64,000 nt of DNA from Cellulomonas fimi (GCF_028583725.1 NZ_CP110680.1:744001-808000); one strand, 5' to 3'; numbered from the stretch's first letter, positions 30,215 to 39,063 are shown. Translations and numbers: made by a program. Notes: generated by a model not told the origin, from the sequence alone.

Positions 30215-31900
30215 ATGCCGGGCAGCGTGCTCCTCCCGCGAGTCGACCGTTCCGCCCTCGACGAGCAGCGCCGACGCGTGCACGTCCGTGTCCTCGCGTC
30301 GAGGACCGTCTGGGTGCTGGCGGTCGTCGGGCTCGTGTCGAGCCTGCTCCGGGGGGTGTGGCGCGACCTCGCGCTGTTCGACGACATCGTCCCGGACGCG
30401 GGGACGGCGTCGGCGCGCCCGGCGCTCATCACGGTGTCGATCGTCCTGCTGTTCACGGCGCGCGGTCTGCGGCGGGGGCACCGGCTGTCCTGGATCCTCA
30501 CGCTCGGCCTGCTCGTCGCGTCCGCGGTGCTGCACCTCGTGCGCGGCCTCGACGTGCTGGCCGCGGCCGCCGTGGTGGTCGGCACGGTCTGGCTCGCGAC
30601 GCAGGGTGCGTGCTTCCCGGTGCTGCCGAACCGTCGGGACGTGCGGCGCGCGGTCCTGCTGGTCGTGTTCGCGGTCGTGTTCGTCGTCGTGACGACGGTC
30701 GGGCTCGTCGTGTGGGTGCTGGTGCGTGACCCGGGCACCGACCAGATCGAGCGGCTGGCGCGCCTCCTCAGCCCCGTGGAGTTCGTGCTCGAGCTCGCGT
30801 TCCTGCTCTCGCTGCTGTGGACGCTCACGTCGCCGCGCCGGCCTCGCCGCCTCAACGCCGTCGACCACGTCGACGAGCGTGAGCGCGCCCGCGCGATCGT
30901 GCAGCGCTGGGGCACCGGGACGCTCGACTACTTCGCGCTGCGCGACGACAAGGACTGGTTCTTCGTCGGCCGCTCGGTCGTCGCGCACTCGGTGCGCGGC
31001 GGCGTCGCGCTCGTGTCGCCCGACCCGATCGGGCCGCCCGAGGAGCGCGAGCAGACGTGGGCCGAGTTCCTCGACTACACCGAGGACCACGGCTGGTCGG
31101 TCGCCGTCATCGGCGCCGGGCAGGACTGGCTCGGCGTCTACGAGGCGGCCGGGCTGCGCGTCGTCTACCTGGGCGACGAGGCGATCGTCGACTGCACGAC
31201 CTTCACGACGGCCGGCGGGTCGCACAAGTCGCTGCGGCAGGCCGTCGGACGCGTCGAGCGCGCGGGCTACACGACGACGTTCCACGACCCGTCCGCGATC
31301 GACCCGCACCTGCGCGCGCAGATCGAGGCGATGAGCGACGAGTCCCGTCGCGGCGAGACCGAGCGCGGTTTCTCGATGACCCTGTCGCGGCTCTTCGACC
31401 CGGCCGACACCGGGCTGCTGATGTCGGTCACGCAGACGCCCGCGGGTCGCGTCGACGCGTTCTGCCAGTGGGTGCCCGCGCCCGCGATCGGCGGCTGGTC
31501 GCTCGACGTCATGCGCCGACGCCTCGACGTCGACGGCCTGCCCAACGGGCTGATCGACACGAACATCGTCCACACGATCGGCGAGCTCAAGGCGCGCGGG
31601 CACACCGGTCTGGGCCTCAACTTCGCGGTGCTGCGCGAGGTCCTCGAGAACGAGGAGGGCGGCGGCTCGCGCCTCGACCAGCTCACGCGTCCCGTGCTGC
31701 AGCGGCTGTCGCAGGGCACGCAGATGGCGACGCTCGGCCAGTTCAACGAGAAGTTCGACCCGTCGTGGGTGCCGCGCTACACGATCCTCGACTCCGTCGA
31801 GTACGTCGCGACGCAGGCCGTCGTCATGGCCGGTGCCGAGGGCGTGACGGAGATCCCCGTCATCGGCCGGTTCCTCGGCAACGTCGGGCAGCCCACGTGA
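30215..31900 (+). CDS. Lysylphosphatidylglycerol synthase-like (DUF2156) membrane protein
   Basis: A 561-residue protein. Six hydrophobic helices at about residues 31-47, 69-84, 92-108, 113-130, 146-170 and 186-206 are followed by a large soluble domain (about 220-545) of the MprF C-terminal type, which transfers an aminoacyl group from tRNA to phosphatidylglycerol. Family signs are the F-F-V-G-R-S-V-V-A-H stretch, L-V-S-P-D-P-I-G-P-P, G-G-S-H-K-S-L-R-Q-A near 330 and G-L-G-L-N-F-A near 470. The membrane part is much shorter than the full flippase of MprF (about 14 helices), so only synthesis, not flipping, is likely encoded here. It would alter membrane charge and resistance to cationic peptides. 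Confidence 0.85.
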   Translation: MPGSVLLPRVDRSALDEQRRRVHVRVLASRTVWVLAVVGLVSSLLRGVWRDLALFDDIVPDAGTASARPALITVSIVLLFTARGLRRGHRLSWILTLGLLVASAVLHLVRGLDVLAAAAVVVGTVWLATQGACFPVLPNRRDVRRAVLLVVFAVVFVVVTTVGLVVWVLVRDPGTDQIERLARLLSPVEFVLELAFLLSLLWTLTSPRRPRRLNAVDHVDERERARAIVQRWGTGTLDYFALRDDKDWFFVGRSVVAHSVRGGVALVSPDPIGPPEEREQTWAEFLDYTEDHGWSVAVIGAGQDWLGVYEAAGLRVVYLGDEAIVDCTTFTTAGGSHKSLRQAVGRVERAGYTTTFHDPSAIDPHLRAQIEAMSDESRRGETERGFSMTLSRLFDPADTGLLMSVTQTPAGRVDAFCQWVPAPAIGGWSLDVMRRRLDVDGLPNGLIDTNIVHTIGELKARGHTGLGLNFAVLREVLENEEGGGSRLDQLTRPVLQRLSQGTQMATLGQFNEKFDPSWVPRYTILDSVEYVATQAVVMAGAEGVTEIPVIGRFLGNVGQPT

Positions 31901-31961
31901 CGCGACCGGGCACGGACGACGCGGCACGCAGGAGGGTCGCGGCGACGCGCGGGCGGCCGAC

Positions 31962-32807
31962 GTGATCGGGTCCCTGCTCGCCGCGGTCGCGTCGTCGGTC
32001 GGCTACGGCGTCAGCACGATCATGCAGGCCGTCGGCGCACGCCGGGCGCGTGGGCTCGGCGCGGTCCTGCAGCCGCTCGTGATCGCCGCGTTCGTCCTCG
32101 ACGGTCTCGCGTGGCTGCTGTCGCTCGCGGCCCTCGACCACCTGCCGCTGTTCGTCGTGCAGGCGGTGATCGCCGCGTCGCTGGTCGTCGTCGTGCTGCT
32201 CGCGCGCGTCGTCCTGCACGCGCGCATGCGGAGGATCGACGTCGCCGCGGTGGTCGCGGTCGTCGCCGCGCTCGTCGTGGTCGCGGCCGCCGGCGGTGAG
32301 CAGCCCGCGGTCCACCCGCCCGACGGGTTCGTCGCCGCGACCGTCGCCGCCGGGGCGGTCGTGGCCCTCGGGACCCTCGCCGCCTACCGGTCCGGGCCGC
32401 CGGCGCTGCTCGCCGTGCTCAGCGGGCTCGGCTACTCGGTCGCGGCGATCGGCGCCCGTGCCGCGCACGCCGACGGCGACCTGCTCGACACCGTGCTCCA
32501 ACCCCTCGCGATCCCGATCGTCGTGGGCGGCGTCGCCGGTGCGCTGGCCTACCTGCGCGCGCTCGAACGCGGACCGGTCGGCACGGCGGCCGCGATCGTC
32601 TCCGTCGTCGAGGTGGTCGTGCCCGGCGTCGTCGGGCTCACCGCGCTCGGCGACGTCGTCCGCGACGGCTGGGCGCTGCCCGCCGCCGTGGCGCTCGCCG
32701 GTGCCCTCGCGGGCTGCGTCGTCCTGGCGGCGAGCCCCGCCAACGCCGCCGCCGAGTCCGGCGACACCCCAGACGGCGACGTCCGCACCGCCGCGCCCAC
32801 CCACTGA
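31962..32807 (+). CDS. DMT-superfamily (EamA-like) transporter
   Basis: A 281-residue integral membrane protein with about nine or ten hydrophobic segments and almost no soluble loops, arranged as two similar halves. The first half starts V-A-S-S-V-G-Y-G-V-S-T and the second V-L-S-G-L-G-Y-S-V-A, suggesting the internal duplication of the drug/metabolite transporter superfamily. The C-terminal 30 residues are hydrophilic and acidic. The substrate is unknown. It starts at GTG 61 bases after the DUF2156 gene and may share its transcript. Confidence 0.8.
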   Translation: MIGSLLAAVASSVGYGVSTIMQAVGARRARGLGAVLQPLVIAAFVLDGLAWLLSLAALDHLPLFVVQAVIAASLVVVVLLARVVLHARMRRIDVAAVVAVVAALVVVAAAGGEQPAVHPPDGFVAATVAAGAVVALGTLAAYRSGPPALLAVLSGLGYSVAAIGARAAHADGDLLDTVLQPLAIPIVVGGVAGALAYLRALERGPVGTAAAIVSVVEVVVPGVVGLTALGDVVRDGWALPAAVALAGALAGCVVLAASPANAAAESGDTPDGDVRTAAPTH

Positions 32808-32870
32808 CCGGGCCGACCGGCTGACCGGCGGGCCGGGCCTCCCGCCGCACGCTGTGCTTGGGTGGGGCGC

Positions 32871-33518
32871 ATGAGTGCTGCCCAGGCGCCGTCCGACGGT
32901 TCGCTGACGGGCGACGCGACGCTCGTCCTGCCGGAGTTCGACGACCCGCCCCGCGACCCGCTGGCGCTGCTGCGCACGTGGTGGGACGCCGCCGTCGACC
33001 GCGGTCTGCGCGAGCCGTTCGCCGCGACCCTCGCGACCGTCGACGAGCACGGCGACCCGCGCACCCGCACCGTCCTCGTCAAGGACGTCGACGCGGACGG
33101 CCTGCTGTTCGGCAGCTCCGCCAGCAGCCGCAAGGGCCGTCACCTCGCCGCCCACCCGCGCGCGGCGCTGACCTTCTTCTGGCGCGAGACGCTCCAGCAG
33201 GTCAACGTCACCGGCTCCGTCGAGGTCCTGGCCAACGACGTGTCGGACGCCCTGTTCGCCCGCCGCACGCGCGCCGCGCAGGCCGCGACCGCCGCCTCGC
33301 GGCAGAGCCGGCCGCTGTCGTCGGAGGCCGGCCTCCGGGCGGAGGCCGCCCGGCTCGTCGCCGCCGACGGTCCCGTCGAGCGCCCCGCCGACTGGACCGC
33401 CTACCGCGTGGTCCCCGATGCGGTCGAGTTCTGGTACGGCAGCCCCGACCGCCTCCACCGCCGCCTCCAGTACGTCCGCACGGGCACGACGTGGGAGCCC
33501 ACCCGCCTCCAGCCGTGA
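32871..33518 (+). CDS. Pyridoxamine 5'-phosphate oxidase-like flavoprotein
   Basis: A 215-residue FMN-binding split-barrel protein. It has the PNPOx-type order: P-F-A-A-T-L-A-T-V-D-E-H-G-D-P-R-T-R-T-V-L-V-K near 45, S-S-A-S-S-R-K-G-R-H-L near 80, A-A-L-T-F-F-W near 98, Q-V-N-V-T-G-S-V-E near 110, and a C-terminal E-F-W-Y-G-S-P-D-R-L-H-R-R segment. That last Arg-rich motif is conserved in PdxH and PhzG. PdxH (vitamin B6 salvage) is the best guess, but PhzG-like oxidases share these motifs. The ATG is chosen over an upstream in-frame GTG because GGTGGGG lies immediately before it. Confidence 0.82.
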   Translation: MSAAQAPSDGSLTGDATLVLPEFDDPPRDPLALLRTWWDAAVDRGLREPFAATLATVDEHGDPRTRTVLVKDVDADGLLFGSSASSRKGRHLAAHPRAALTFFWRETLQQVNVTGSVEVLANDVSDALFARRTRAAQAATAASRQSRPLSSEAGLRAEAARLVAADGPVERPADWTAYRVVPDAVEFWYGSPDRLHRRLQYVRTGTTWEPTRLQP

Positions 33519-33570
33519 CCGGGCGCGACGCAGGTTCACCCCGGCCCGCCGTGGTGCCGATGGACCGGGT

Positions 33571-34482
33571 GTGAGCAGCGAGACCGCCGGAACCGGCGAC
33601 AAGACGATGCGGCTGCGCTATGCGGGGGACTGCCGACTCTGCGCTGCACCCCTGGCGGCGGGCACGGTCGCGGTGTACGAGCGGCCGACGAGATCGGTGC
33701 GATGTGTCGAGTGCGCGCCGGTCGCGGTCGACCCGGAGGCGCAACCGCTCGCGCCCGACGTGGTCGTCCGGCCGGGCGAGGCCCACGAGCAGCCCTCGGT
33801 GCACGAGGCCGACGCTCAGGAGCCCGTCGAGACCGGGCACGCCGGAGCGTCCGCCGCGCGGGAGTTCGAGCGCCGAGCCGCCAAGCGCGAGGAGCGGATC
33901 CGGGCGGAGCACCCGCGGCTCGGGGGACTGATCCTGGCGCTCTCCGACGACCCGCAGAGCACGCGCGCATGGAGCTCGGGCGCTCGCGGGGAGCGGGTCG
34001 TCGCGCGGAGCCTGGACACGTGCGCGAACGAGCGTGTGCGCGTCCTGCACGACCGTCGCATCCCGCGGACGCGCGCCAACATCGACCACATCGCGGTTGC
34101 GCCGACAGGCGTGTACGTCATCGACGCGAAGCGGTACAAGGGCCGGCCCGATCTCCGGGTGCAGGGCGGTCTGCTCCGTCCCCGCACGGCGACGCTGACG
34201 GTCGGCGGCAGGGACTGCACGAAGCTCCTCACGGGTGTGCAGAAGCAGGTCGAGCTCGTCCGCGCAGCGCTCGCGCCGACCCACCCCGACGTCCGTGTCC
34301 GCGGGCAGCTGTGCTTCGTCGACGCCGACTGGCCGCTGTTCGGCGGCGCGTTCGCCCTGGACGACGTCGACGTGCTCTGGCCGAAGAAGGCCGCGCAGAT
34401 CCTGAACCGCGACGGCCCGCTGACCGACGACCAGATCGACCTCGTTCACCGCGGGCTCGCGGACGCGTTCCCCGTCGCCTGA
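33571..34482 (+). CDS. NERD-domain nuclease-related protein with N-terminal zinc ribbon
   Basis: A 303-residue protein. Residues 12-55 contain two C-x-x-C pairs (C-R-L-C and C-V-E-C), a probable zinc ribbon. A charged linker follows. The NERD domain occupies about residues 145-285: G-A-R-G-E-R-V-V-A-R-S-L, I-P-R-T-R-A-N-I-D-H-I-A-V-A-P-T-G-V-Y-V-I-D-A-K-R-Y-K-G, which includes the D-x-K active-site pattern of restriction-endonuclease folds. There is no helicase partner gene nearby. Role unknown; DNA processing or defence is possible. The GTG at residue 1 or an ATG 12 codons later are both feasible starts. Confidence 0.82.
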   Translation: MSSETAGTGDKTMRLRYAGDCRLCAAPLAAGTVAVYERPTRSVRCVECAPVAVDPEAQPLAPDVVVRPGEAHEQPSVHEADAQEPVETGHAGASAAREFERRAAKREERIRAEHPRLGGLILALSDDPQSTRAWSSGARGERVVARSLDTCANERVRVLHDRRIPRTRANIDHIAVAPTGVYVIDAKRYKGRPDLRVQGGLLRPRTATLTVGGRDCTKLLTGVQKQVELVRAALAPTHPDVRVRGQLCFVDADWPLFGGAFALDDVDVLWPKKAAQILNRDGPLTDDQIDLVHRGLADAFPVA

Positions 34483-34609
34483 GTGGTGCGCGTCGCGGTC
34501 AGGGCTGCGGGGTGGCCATAGGTCCCTGGTCCCGCACCGACACCTGCGGTCGGGGCAGACTTGCCGTCCAGGCTCGAGACACGCGGCCGGTGCAGCACGA
34601 CGGTGTGGG

Positions 34610-34942
34610 GTGGCCGTGGCGCAGTCGTCGCGAGAGTTCGGTGTCCTGTCCCTGACGCCGTCGACGCCGCGTGCGTCCGCCGGACAGGTCGAGGGACCCT
34701 TCGGGTCGGCTGCGGAGGCGCACGTCGCGGGCGTCTCGCGGTGCCAGCGGGACGGCGGCGACTACGAGCTGATGGTGCGCGAGGAGCCGGACGGTCCGTG
34801 GCGCTCGACCCGCGGGGAGTCGCCCCGTGACGTGCTGCGTCGTCGGCGGCGTGAGGGCGCCGACCGGTCGGCGCGCACGTGGACGTCGAGCGGGCGCGGA
34901 GTGGCGTGGGACTGGTGGCGTCGCCGGGCGGACGGGTCGTAG
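34610..34942 (+). CDS. Small hypothetical protein
   Basis: A 110-residue basic protein with no family recognised. GC at third codon positions is very high in this frame and not in the competing frames, which supports it as a real gene. The C-terminal part is rich in Arg and Trp (W-R-S-T-R-G-E-S-P-R-D-V-L-R-R-R-R, W-D-W-W-R-R-R) and could bind nucleic acid. The start is uncertain between two GTG codons six bases apart. The 127 bases before it hold no recognisable element. Confidence 0.55.
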   Translation: MAVAQSSREFGVLSLTPSTPRASAGQVEGPFGSAAEAHVAGVSRCQRDGGDYELMVREEPDGPWRSTRGESPRDVLRRRRREGADRSARTWTSSGRGVAWDWWRRRADGS

Positions 34943-35012
34943 CGTCGACCACCCGGGCGACTCACCCGGGCGACTCCTTGAACCGGCGGCTGCGCGCGCC
35001 GATGGATCAGGC

Positions 35013-35288
35013 ATGAAGCGCGACCCGCACCTGAGCCTGCGAGGTGAGCTGTCCCTGCGCCGGGACCGGCACTGGATGGTCGGCTACGCGGCGCTCGTCC
35101 TGTGCCTGCCCGCCGTGATGGCCCTGGTCCGCGTCCCGTCGATCACCGGCAAGGGCGCGGTCGTCACGGTCGCGATGGCGCTCGCGTTCGTGGGGCTCGT
35201 GCGGGTGCGGTGTGCGCGGCGGCTCGAGCGGATCCTCGACGAGTCGACGCCGGTCCGGTCCGACCTGGGCGAGGACGTCGACCACTGA
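35013..35288 (+). CDS. Small two-helix membrane protein
   Basis: A 91-residue protein. A hydrophilic basic N-terminus (residues 1-22) is followed by two transmembrane helices (about 24-42 and 50-66) joined by a short loop V-P-S-I-T-G-K-G, and an acidic tail ending D-L-G-E-D-V-D-H. No family recognised. It converges on the MaoC gene and is followed by a bidirectional hairpin. Confidence 0.6.
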   Translation: MKRDPHLSLRGELSLRRDRHWMVGYAALVLCLPAVMALVRVPSITGKGAVVTVAMALAFVGLVRVRCARRLERILDESTPVRSDLGEDVDH

Positions 35289-35297
35289 CCGCGTGAC

Positions 35298-35337
35298 CGC
35301 GGCCGGGCGACGCGCGTCGACGCGCAGCCCGGCCGCG
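35298..35337. terminator. Bidirectional hairpin between convergent genes
   Basis: An 11-base stem (CGCGGCCGGGC with GCCCGGCCGCG) around an 18-base loop that is itself rich in CG palindromes, placed between two stop codons facing each other. Confidence 0.6.
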
Positions 35338-35344
35338 CGGGTGT

Positions 35345-36226
35345 CTAGACCCGGACGACGGTGCCCGTGAGGTGCGGCTTGCCGGTGCGGGCGTCCCAGC
35401 CGGCGAACGACGTGGTCCCGGCGCCGTCGGGGGCGACCCGGACGGTGACGGTGCCCGGCAGCAGGACGGGCTTGGCGAACTCGACCGACCACGTGAACGC
35501 GTCGCCGCGGGCGGCGCCGACGTCGGCCAGCGCGCGGGCGGCCGTGTCCATCCCGTGCGCGATCGCGCGCGGGAAGCCGAGCGCCTTCGCGGAGAGCGCG
35601 GACAGGTGGATGGGGTTGTGGTCGCCGGACACGGCCGCGTAGCGGCGGCCGGTGTCGGCGGCGAGCTTCCACCGCCCGGTCGGCTGCGGGGCGACGAACT
35701 CGTCGCGCGGCTCGTCGTCGGTCGGGCGGCCCGCGAGCCGGACGCCCTTGGCGAGGTATGTCGAGACCCCGCGCCAGACGAGCGCGTCGCCGACCCGCAC
35801 CTCCGCGACCAGGTCGACGGTCGTGCCCGACCGGTGCGGCCGCAGCCCCTCGGCCCACGCCCGCACGTCGAGCGCGTCGTCGAGCGTCACGGGCGCGTGC
35901 TGCGTCACGTGGTTCGCGACGTGCACGAGCCCGAGCAGCGGCAGCGGGAAGTCCGGCCGGACCATGACGGCGAACGCGACGGGGAACGCGAGGACGTGCA
36001 CGAACCCGGCGGGCAACCGGTCGGACGCGGACTCCCCGACGAGGTGCTGGTACTCCGTCAGGTGCTCGGCGTCGGCGCGGACGCCCCGGACCTCGTGCAC
36101 GACGTCCGGCAGGGTGGTCGGCGCGCGACCGACGCGGCGGGCGACGGCCAGCCGTCCGGTCGCCGCCGCACCGCGCGCGTACAGCCCGCCGAGCGAGGGG
36201 ACGGCGGGCAGGACGACCGTCGTCAC
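35345..36226 (-). CDS. htdX: MaoC-like 3-hydroxyacyl dehydratase/enoyl hydratase (HtdX type)
   Basis: A 293-residue double hot-dog protein. The hydratase-2 motif is complete in the C-terminal half: G-D-H-N-P-I-H-L-S-A-x-x-A-K-A-L-G-F near residue 210, with the catalytic Asp and His, and A-I-A-H-G-M. The N-terminal half is a degenerate hot-dog. It sits directly after fabG4-type and fadA2-type genes, the same order as Rv0241c (htdX)-Rv0242c-Rv0243 in Mycobacterium tuberculosis, here with all three on one strand. The GTG overlaps the reductase stop by four bases. It should interconvert 3-hydroxyacyl and trans-2-enoyl thioesters. Confidence 0.85.
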   Translation of the reverse strand: MTTVVLPAVPSLGGLYARGAAATGRLAVARRVGRAPTTLPDVVHEVRGVRADAEHLTEYQHLVGESASDRLPAGFVHVLAFPVAFAVMVRPDFPLPLLGLVHVANHVTQHAPVTLDDALDVRAWAEGLRPHRSGTTVDLVAEVRVGDALVWRGVSTYLAKGVRLAGRPTDDEPRDEFVAPQPTGRWKLAADTGRRYAAVSGDHNPIHLSALSAKALGFPRAIAHGMDTAARALADVGAARGDAFTWSVEFAKPVLLPGTVTVRVAPDGAGTTSFAGWDARTGKPHLTGTVVRV

Positions 36227-37602
36227 CGGCCCACCAGGTTCTGCCCGCAGACGCGCAGCGTCTCGCCGACGACCCCGCCCGCGGCGGGCGACGCGAGGAA
36301 CGCGACGGCCTCGGCGACGTCGACGGGCAGCCCGCCCTGCTGGAGCGAGTTGAGCCGCCGTGCGACCTGCCGCGTGACGGCCGGGATGCGCGCGGTCATC
36401 TCGGTCTCGATGAAGCCGGGCGCGACCGCGTTGGCGGTGCCGCCGAACGGCACGAGCAGGGGCGCGGTCGCGCGGACCATGCCGATGACGCCGCCCTTCG
36501 ACGCCGCGTAGTTGGTCTGGCCGCGGTTGCCCGCGATGCCCGACGTCGACGCGAGCGACACGATGCGTGGCGCGTCGGTGAAGTCGCCCGACGTGAGCAG
36601 CGCCTCGTTGATCCGCAGCTGGCTCGCGATGTTCACCGCGAGCACGGACTCCCACTTGTCGGGCGTCATGTTGGCGAGCAGCTTGTCGCGCGTGATGCCG
36701 GCGTTGTGCACGACGACGTCGAGCCGCCCGTGCCGCTGGAGGGCGTGCGCGAGGATGCGGGCGCCCGCGTCGTCGGCGGTCACGTCGAGCTGGAGCGCGG
36801 TGCCGTGGACCTCGTTGGCGACGGCGGCGAGCTGCTCCCCGGCGGACGGGACGTCGACCGCGACGACCGTCGCGCCGTCCCGGGCGAGCGTCTGCGCGAT
36901 CGCCTTGCCGATGCCGCGCGCGGCTCCGGTCACGACCGCGACGCGCCCGTCGAGCGGGGCGTCCCACGACGCCGGCAGCGCGCCCGCGTCGGACGCGACC
37001 GTCAGCAGCTGCCCGTCGACGAACGCGGAGCGTGCCGACAGGAAGAACCGCAGCGCACCGAGCACCGACGGCGCGGTCACGGGCACGCCCTCGCGCAGCA
37101 CGATCCCGTTGCCGGTCGCCCCGCCGCGCAGCTCCTTGGCGAGCGAGCGCAGCAGCCCGTCGACGCCCTGCCGGGCCGCGGCGAGCGCGGGGGCGTCGTC
37201 GACGCCCGCCTCGCGCGAGACGGTGACGACGCGGCCACCGCGGGCCAGCCCCTTCAACGTCGCCGCCGCCGCGAGGACCGGCTCCGCGAGCTGGTCGGGG
37301 TGGGTCACGCCGGTGAGGACGACCACGACGGCCGCGTACCGCGTGTCGGGGGTCGCGTGCCGGTGCACCTCGAGGTCCCAGCCGTCGAGGACGGCCGCGC
37401 CGGGGGCGCCGCCTGCAGGCGCGGACAGGACCCCGGCGAGCGCGTCGGCGTCGTCGTCGCGACCGAGCACGAGGACGGGCCCGTCGACGAGCGGGGCGCC
37501 GGGGCGGTGGCGGCGCAGCGGCGTCGGCTGGGGGAGGCCGAGCTGCTTCGCGATCTTCTTCGTGACGCCGCTGTTGACGAGGTTGAGGTAGGTGTCGGTC
37601 AT
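36223..37602 (-). CDS. fabG4: High-molecular-weight 3-oxoacyl reductase (FabG4 type)
   Basis: A 459-residue short-chain reductase of the unusual two-domain FabG4 form. Residues 1-205 form an inactive flavodoxin-like domain with no dinucleotide motif. Residues 212-459 form the catalytic SDR domain with T-G-A-A-R-G-I-G-K-A, N-A-G-I-T near 295, a Ser in S-L-A-S-T-S-G near 345 and the Y-A-A-S-K pair near 360. The total length matches the mycobacterial protein (about 454). It reduces 3-oxoacyl-CoA with NADH in that family. It lies two bases after the thiolase gene and overlaps the MaoC gene by four bases. Confidence 0.9.
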   Translation of the reverse strand: MTDTYLNLVNSGVTKKIAKQLGLPQPTPLRRHRPGAPLVDGPVLVLGRDDDADALAGVLSAPAGGAPGAAVLDGWDLEVHRHATPDTRYAAVVVVLTGVTHPDQLAEPVLAAAATLKGLARGGRVVTVSREAGVDDAPALAAARQGVDGLLRSLAKELRGGATGNGIVLREGVPVTAPSVLGALRFFLSARSAFVDGQLLTVASDAGALPASWDAPLDGRVAVVTGAARGIGKAIAQTLARDGATVVAVDVPSAGEQLAAVANEVHGTALQLDVTADDAGARILAHALQRHGRLDVVVHNAGITRDKLLANMTPDKWESVLAVNIASQLRINEALLTSGDFTDAPRIVSLASTSGIAGNRGQTNYAASKGGVIGMVRATAPLLVPFGGTANAVAPGFIETEMTARIPAVTRQVARRLNSLQQGGLPVDVAEAVAFLASPAAGGVVGETLRVCGQNLVGR

Positions 37603-37604
37603 GG

Positions 37605-38948
37605 TCACGCCGCCTCGAGGATCGCGGTGAGGCCGAGCCCGCCGGCCGCGCACACGGACACGAGCGCCCGCACCGGGCGGCCCTCCGCCTGCTTGCGGCG
37701 GTGCAGCTCCTTGCTGATCGTGGCGACGATGCGCCCGCCGGTCGCGGCGAACGGGTGGCCCGCGGCCAGCGAGGAGCCGTGCACGTTGAGCCGCGCCCGG
37801 TCGACGGACCCGAACGCCCCGTCGAGGCCCAGCCGCTCCTTGCCGAACTGCTCCGACTCCCACGCGGCGAGCGTCGTCAGGACGGTCGACGCGAACGCCT
37901 CGTGGATCTCGACGTAGTCGAGGTCGTCGAGCGTCAGGCCGTTGCGGGCGAGCAGGCGCGGCACCGCGAAGACGGGGGCCATGAGCAGCCCGTCGACGCC
38001 GTGCACGAAGTCGACCGCGGCGGCCTCGGCGTCGACGACGACGGCGAGCGGCGTGAGGTCGTGCGCGGCGGCCCACTCGTCCGAGCCGAGCAGGACCGTC
38101 GACGCGCCGTCGGTGAGCGGCGTCGAGTTCCCGGCGGTCATCGTCGCGGGTGTGTCGAGCCCGAGCCCGAACACCGGCTTGAGCTTCGCGAGCTTCTCGA
38201 GCGACGTGTCGGCACGCAGGTTGCCGTCGGTCGTCTGGCCGCGGAACGGCGTGACGAGGTCGTCGAAGAACCCGTCGGCCCACGCGGCGGCGAGCCGCTG
38301 GTGCGACGCGAACGCGATCTCGTCCTGCGCCTCGCGCGTGATGCCCCACTGCGCGGTGGTGAGCGCCTGGTGCTCGCCCATCGACAGGCCGGTGCGCGGC
38401 TCGTCGGTGCGGGGGGCGGCCGGGGCGAGGTCCTTGGGGCGGATGCGCGACGCGACGGCGAGGCGCTGCCCGACGGAGCGCGCCCGGGACAGGTCGAGCA
38501 GCGTGCGGCGCAGCCGGTCGCTCACGGCGATGGGCGCGTCGGACGTGGTGTCGACGCCGCCCGCGATCCCGGAGTCGAGCTGGCCGAGGCGGATCTTGTT
38601 CGCGAGCCCGACGACCGACTCGAGGCCGGTCGCGCACGCCTGCTGCACGTCGTACGCGGGCGTCGTGGGCGCGAGCGCGGAGCCGAGGACGGCCTCGCGG
38701 GTGAGGTTGAAGTCGCGCGAGTGCTTGAGCACCGCGCCGGCCGCGACCTCGCCGATGCGCTCGCCCTGCAGGCCGTACCGCGCGACGAGCCCGTCGAGCG
38801 CGGCGGTGAGCATGTCCTGGTTGCTCGCGTGGGCGTACTTCCCGCCGGCGCGGGCGAACGGGATCCGGTTGCCGCCCAGGACCAGCGCGCGGCGCGTGGC
38901 CACGGGGGTCGCCGGGTCGGCGGGGGTCTTGCGGGGGGAGGGGGCCAC
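37605..38948 (-). CDS. fadA2: Acetyl-CoA acetyltransferase/thiolase (FadA2 type)
   Basis: A 447-residue thiolase. The nucleophilic Cys is in Q-Q-A-C-A-T-G-L-E-S near residue 105. The second site is formed by N-V-H-G-S-S-L-A-A-G-H-P-F-A-A-T-G near 390 and C-A-A-G-G-L-G near 430. The H-E-A-F-A motif is near 350. It catalyses the last step of beta-oxidation or the reverse condensation. It starts at GTG with GAGAGGA about ten bases upstream and is the first gene of the fadA2-fabG4-htdX operon. It is divergent from the TetR regulator. Confidence 0.92.
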   Translation of the reverse strand: MAPSPRKTPADPATPVATRRALVLGGNRIPFARAGGKYAHASNQDMLTAALDGLVARYGLQGERIGEVAAGAVLKHSRDFNLTREAVLGSALAPTTPAYDVQQACATGLESVVGLANKIRLGQLDSGIAGGVDTTSDAPIAVSDRLRRTLLDLSRARSVGQRLAVASRIRPKDLAPAAPRTDEPRTGLSMGEHQALTTAQWGITREAQDEIAFASHQRLAAAWADGFFDDLVTPFRGQTTDGNLRADTSLEKLAKLKPVFGLGLDTPATMTAGNSTPLTDGASTVLLGSDEWAAAHDLTPLAVVVDAEAAAVDFVHGVDGLLMAPVFAVPRLLARNGLTLDDLDYVEIHEAFASTVLTTLAAWESEQFGKERLGLDGAFGSVDRARLNVHGSSLAAGHPFAATGGRIVATISKELHRRKQAEGRPVRALVSVCAAGGLGLTAILEAA

Positions 38949-39029
38949 GGGTTGGTTCCTCTCGCATCGTCGCTTGAGTCGGACGGCCCTCGTGCCGGTG
39001 CGCGAGGGACCTTCGTCCCGAAGTGGTGT

Positions 39030-39063
39030 CCGAAACCCACAGTACCTGATACCTTCGGTTTCG
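39030..39063. promoter_or_regulatory. Control region between fadA2 and TetR: inverted repeat and leaderless -10
   Basis: CCGAAACC at one end and GGTTTCG at the other form a 7-base inverted repeat 19 bases apart. TACCTT (39050-39055) lies seven bases before the TetR GTG, the spacing of a leaderless transcript. A TetR dimer bound here could control both the fatty-acid operon and its own gene. Confidence 0.5.

Noticed and set aside
34446..35014. Open frames on the minus strand opposite the small hypothetical gene
   Set aside because: Third-position GC favours the plus-strand frame, and the minus frames overlap the end of the NERD gene and lack motifs.
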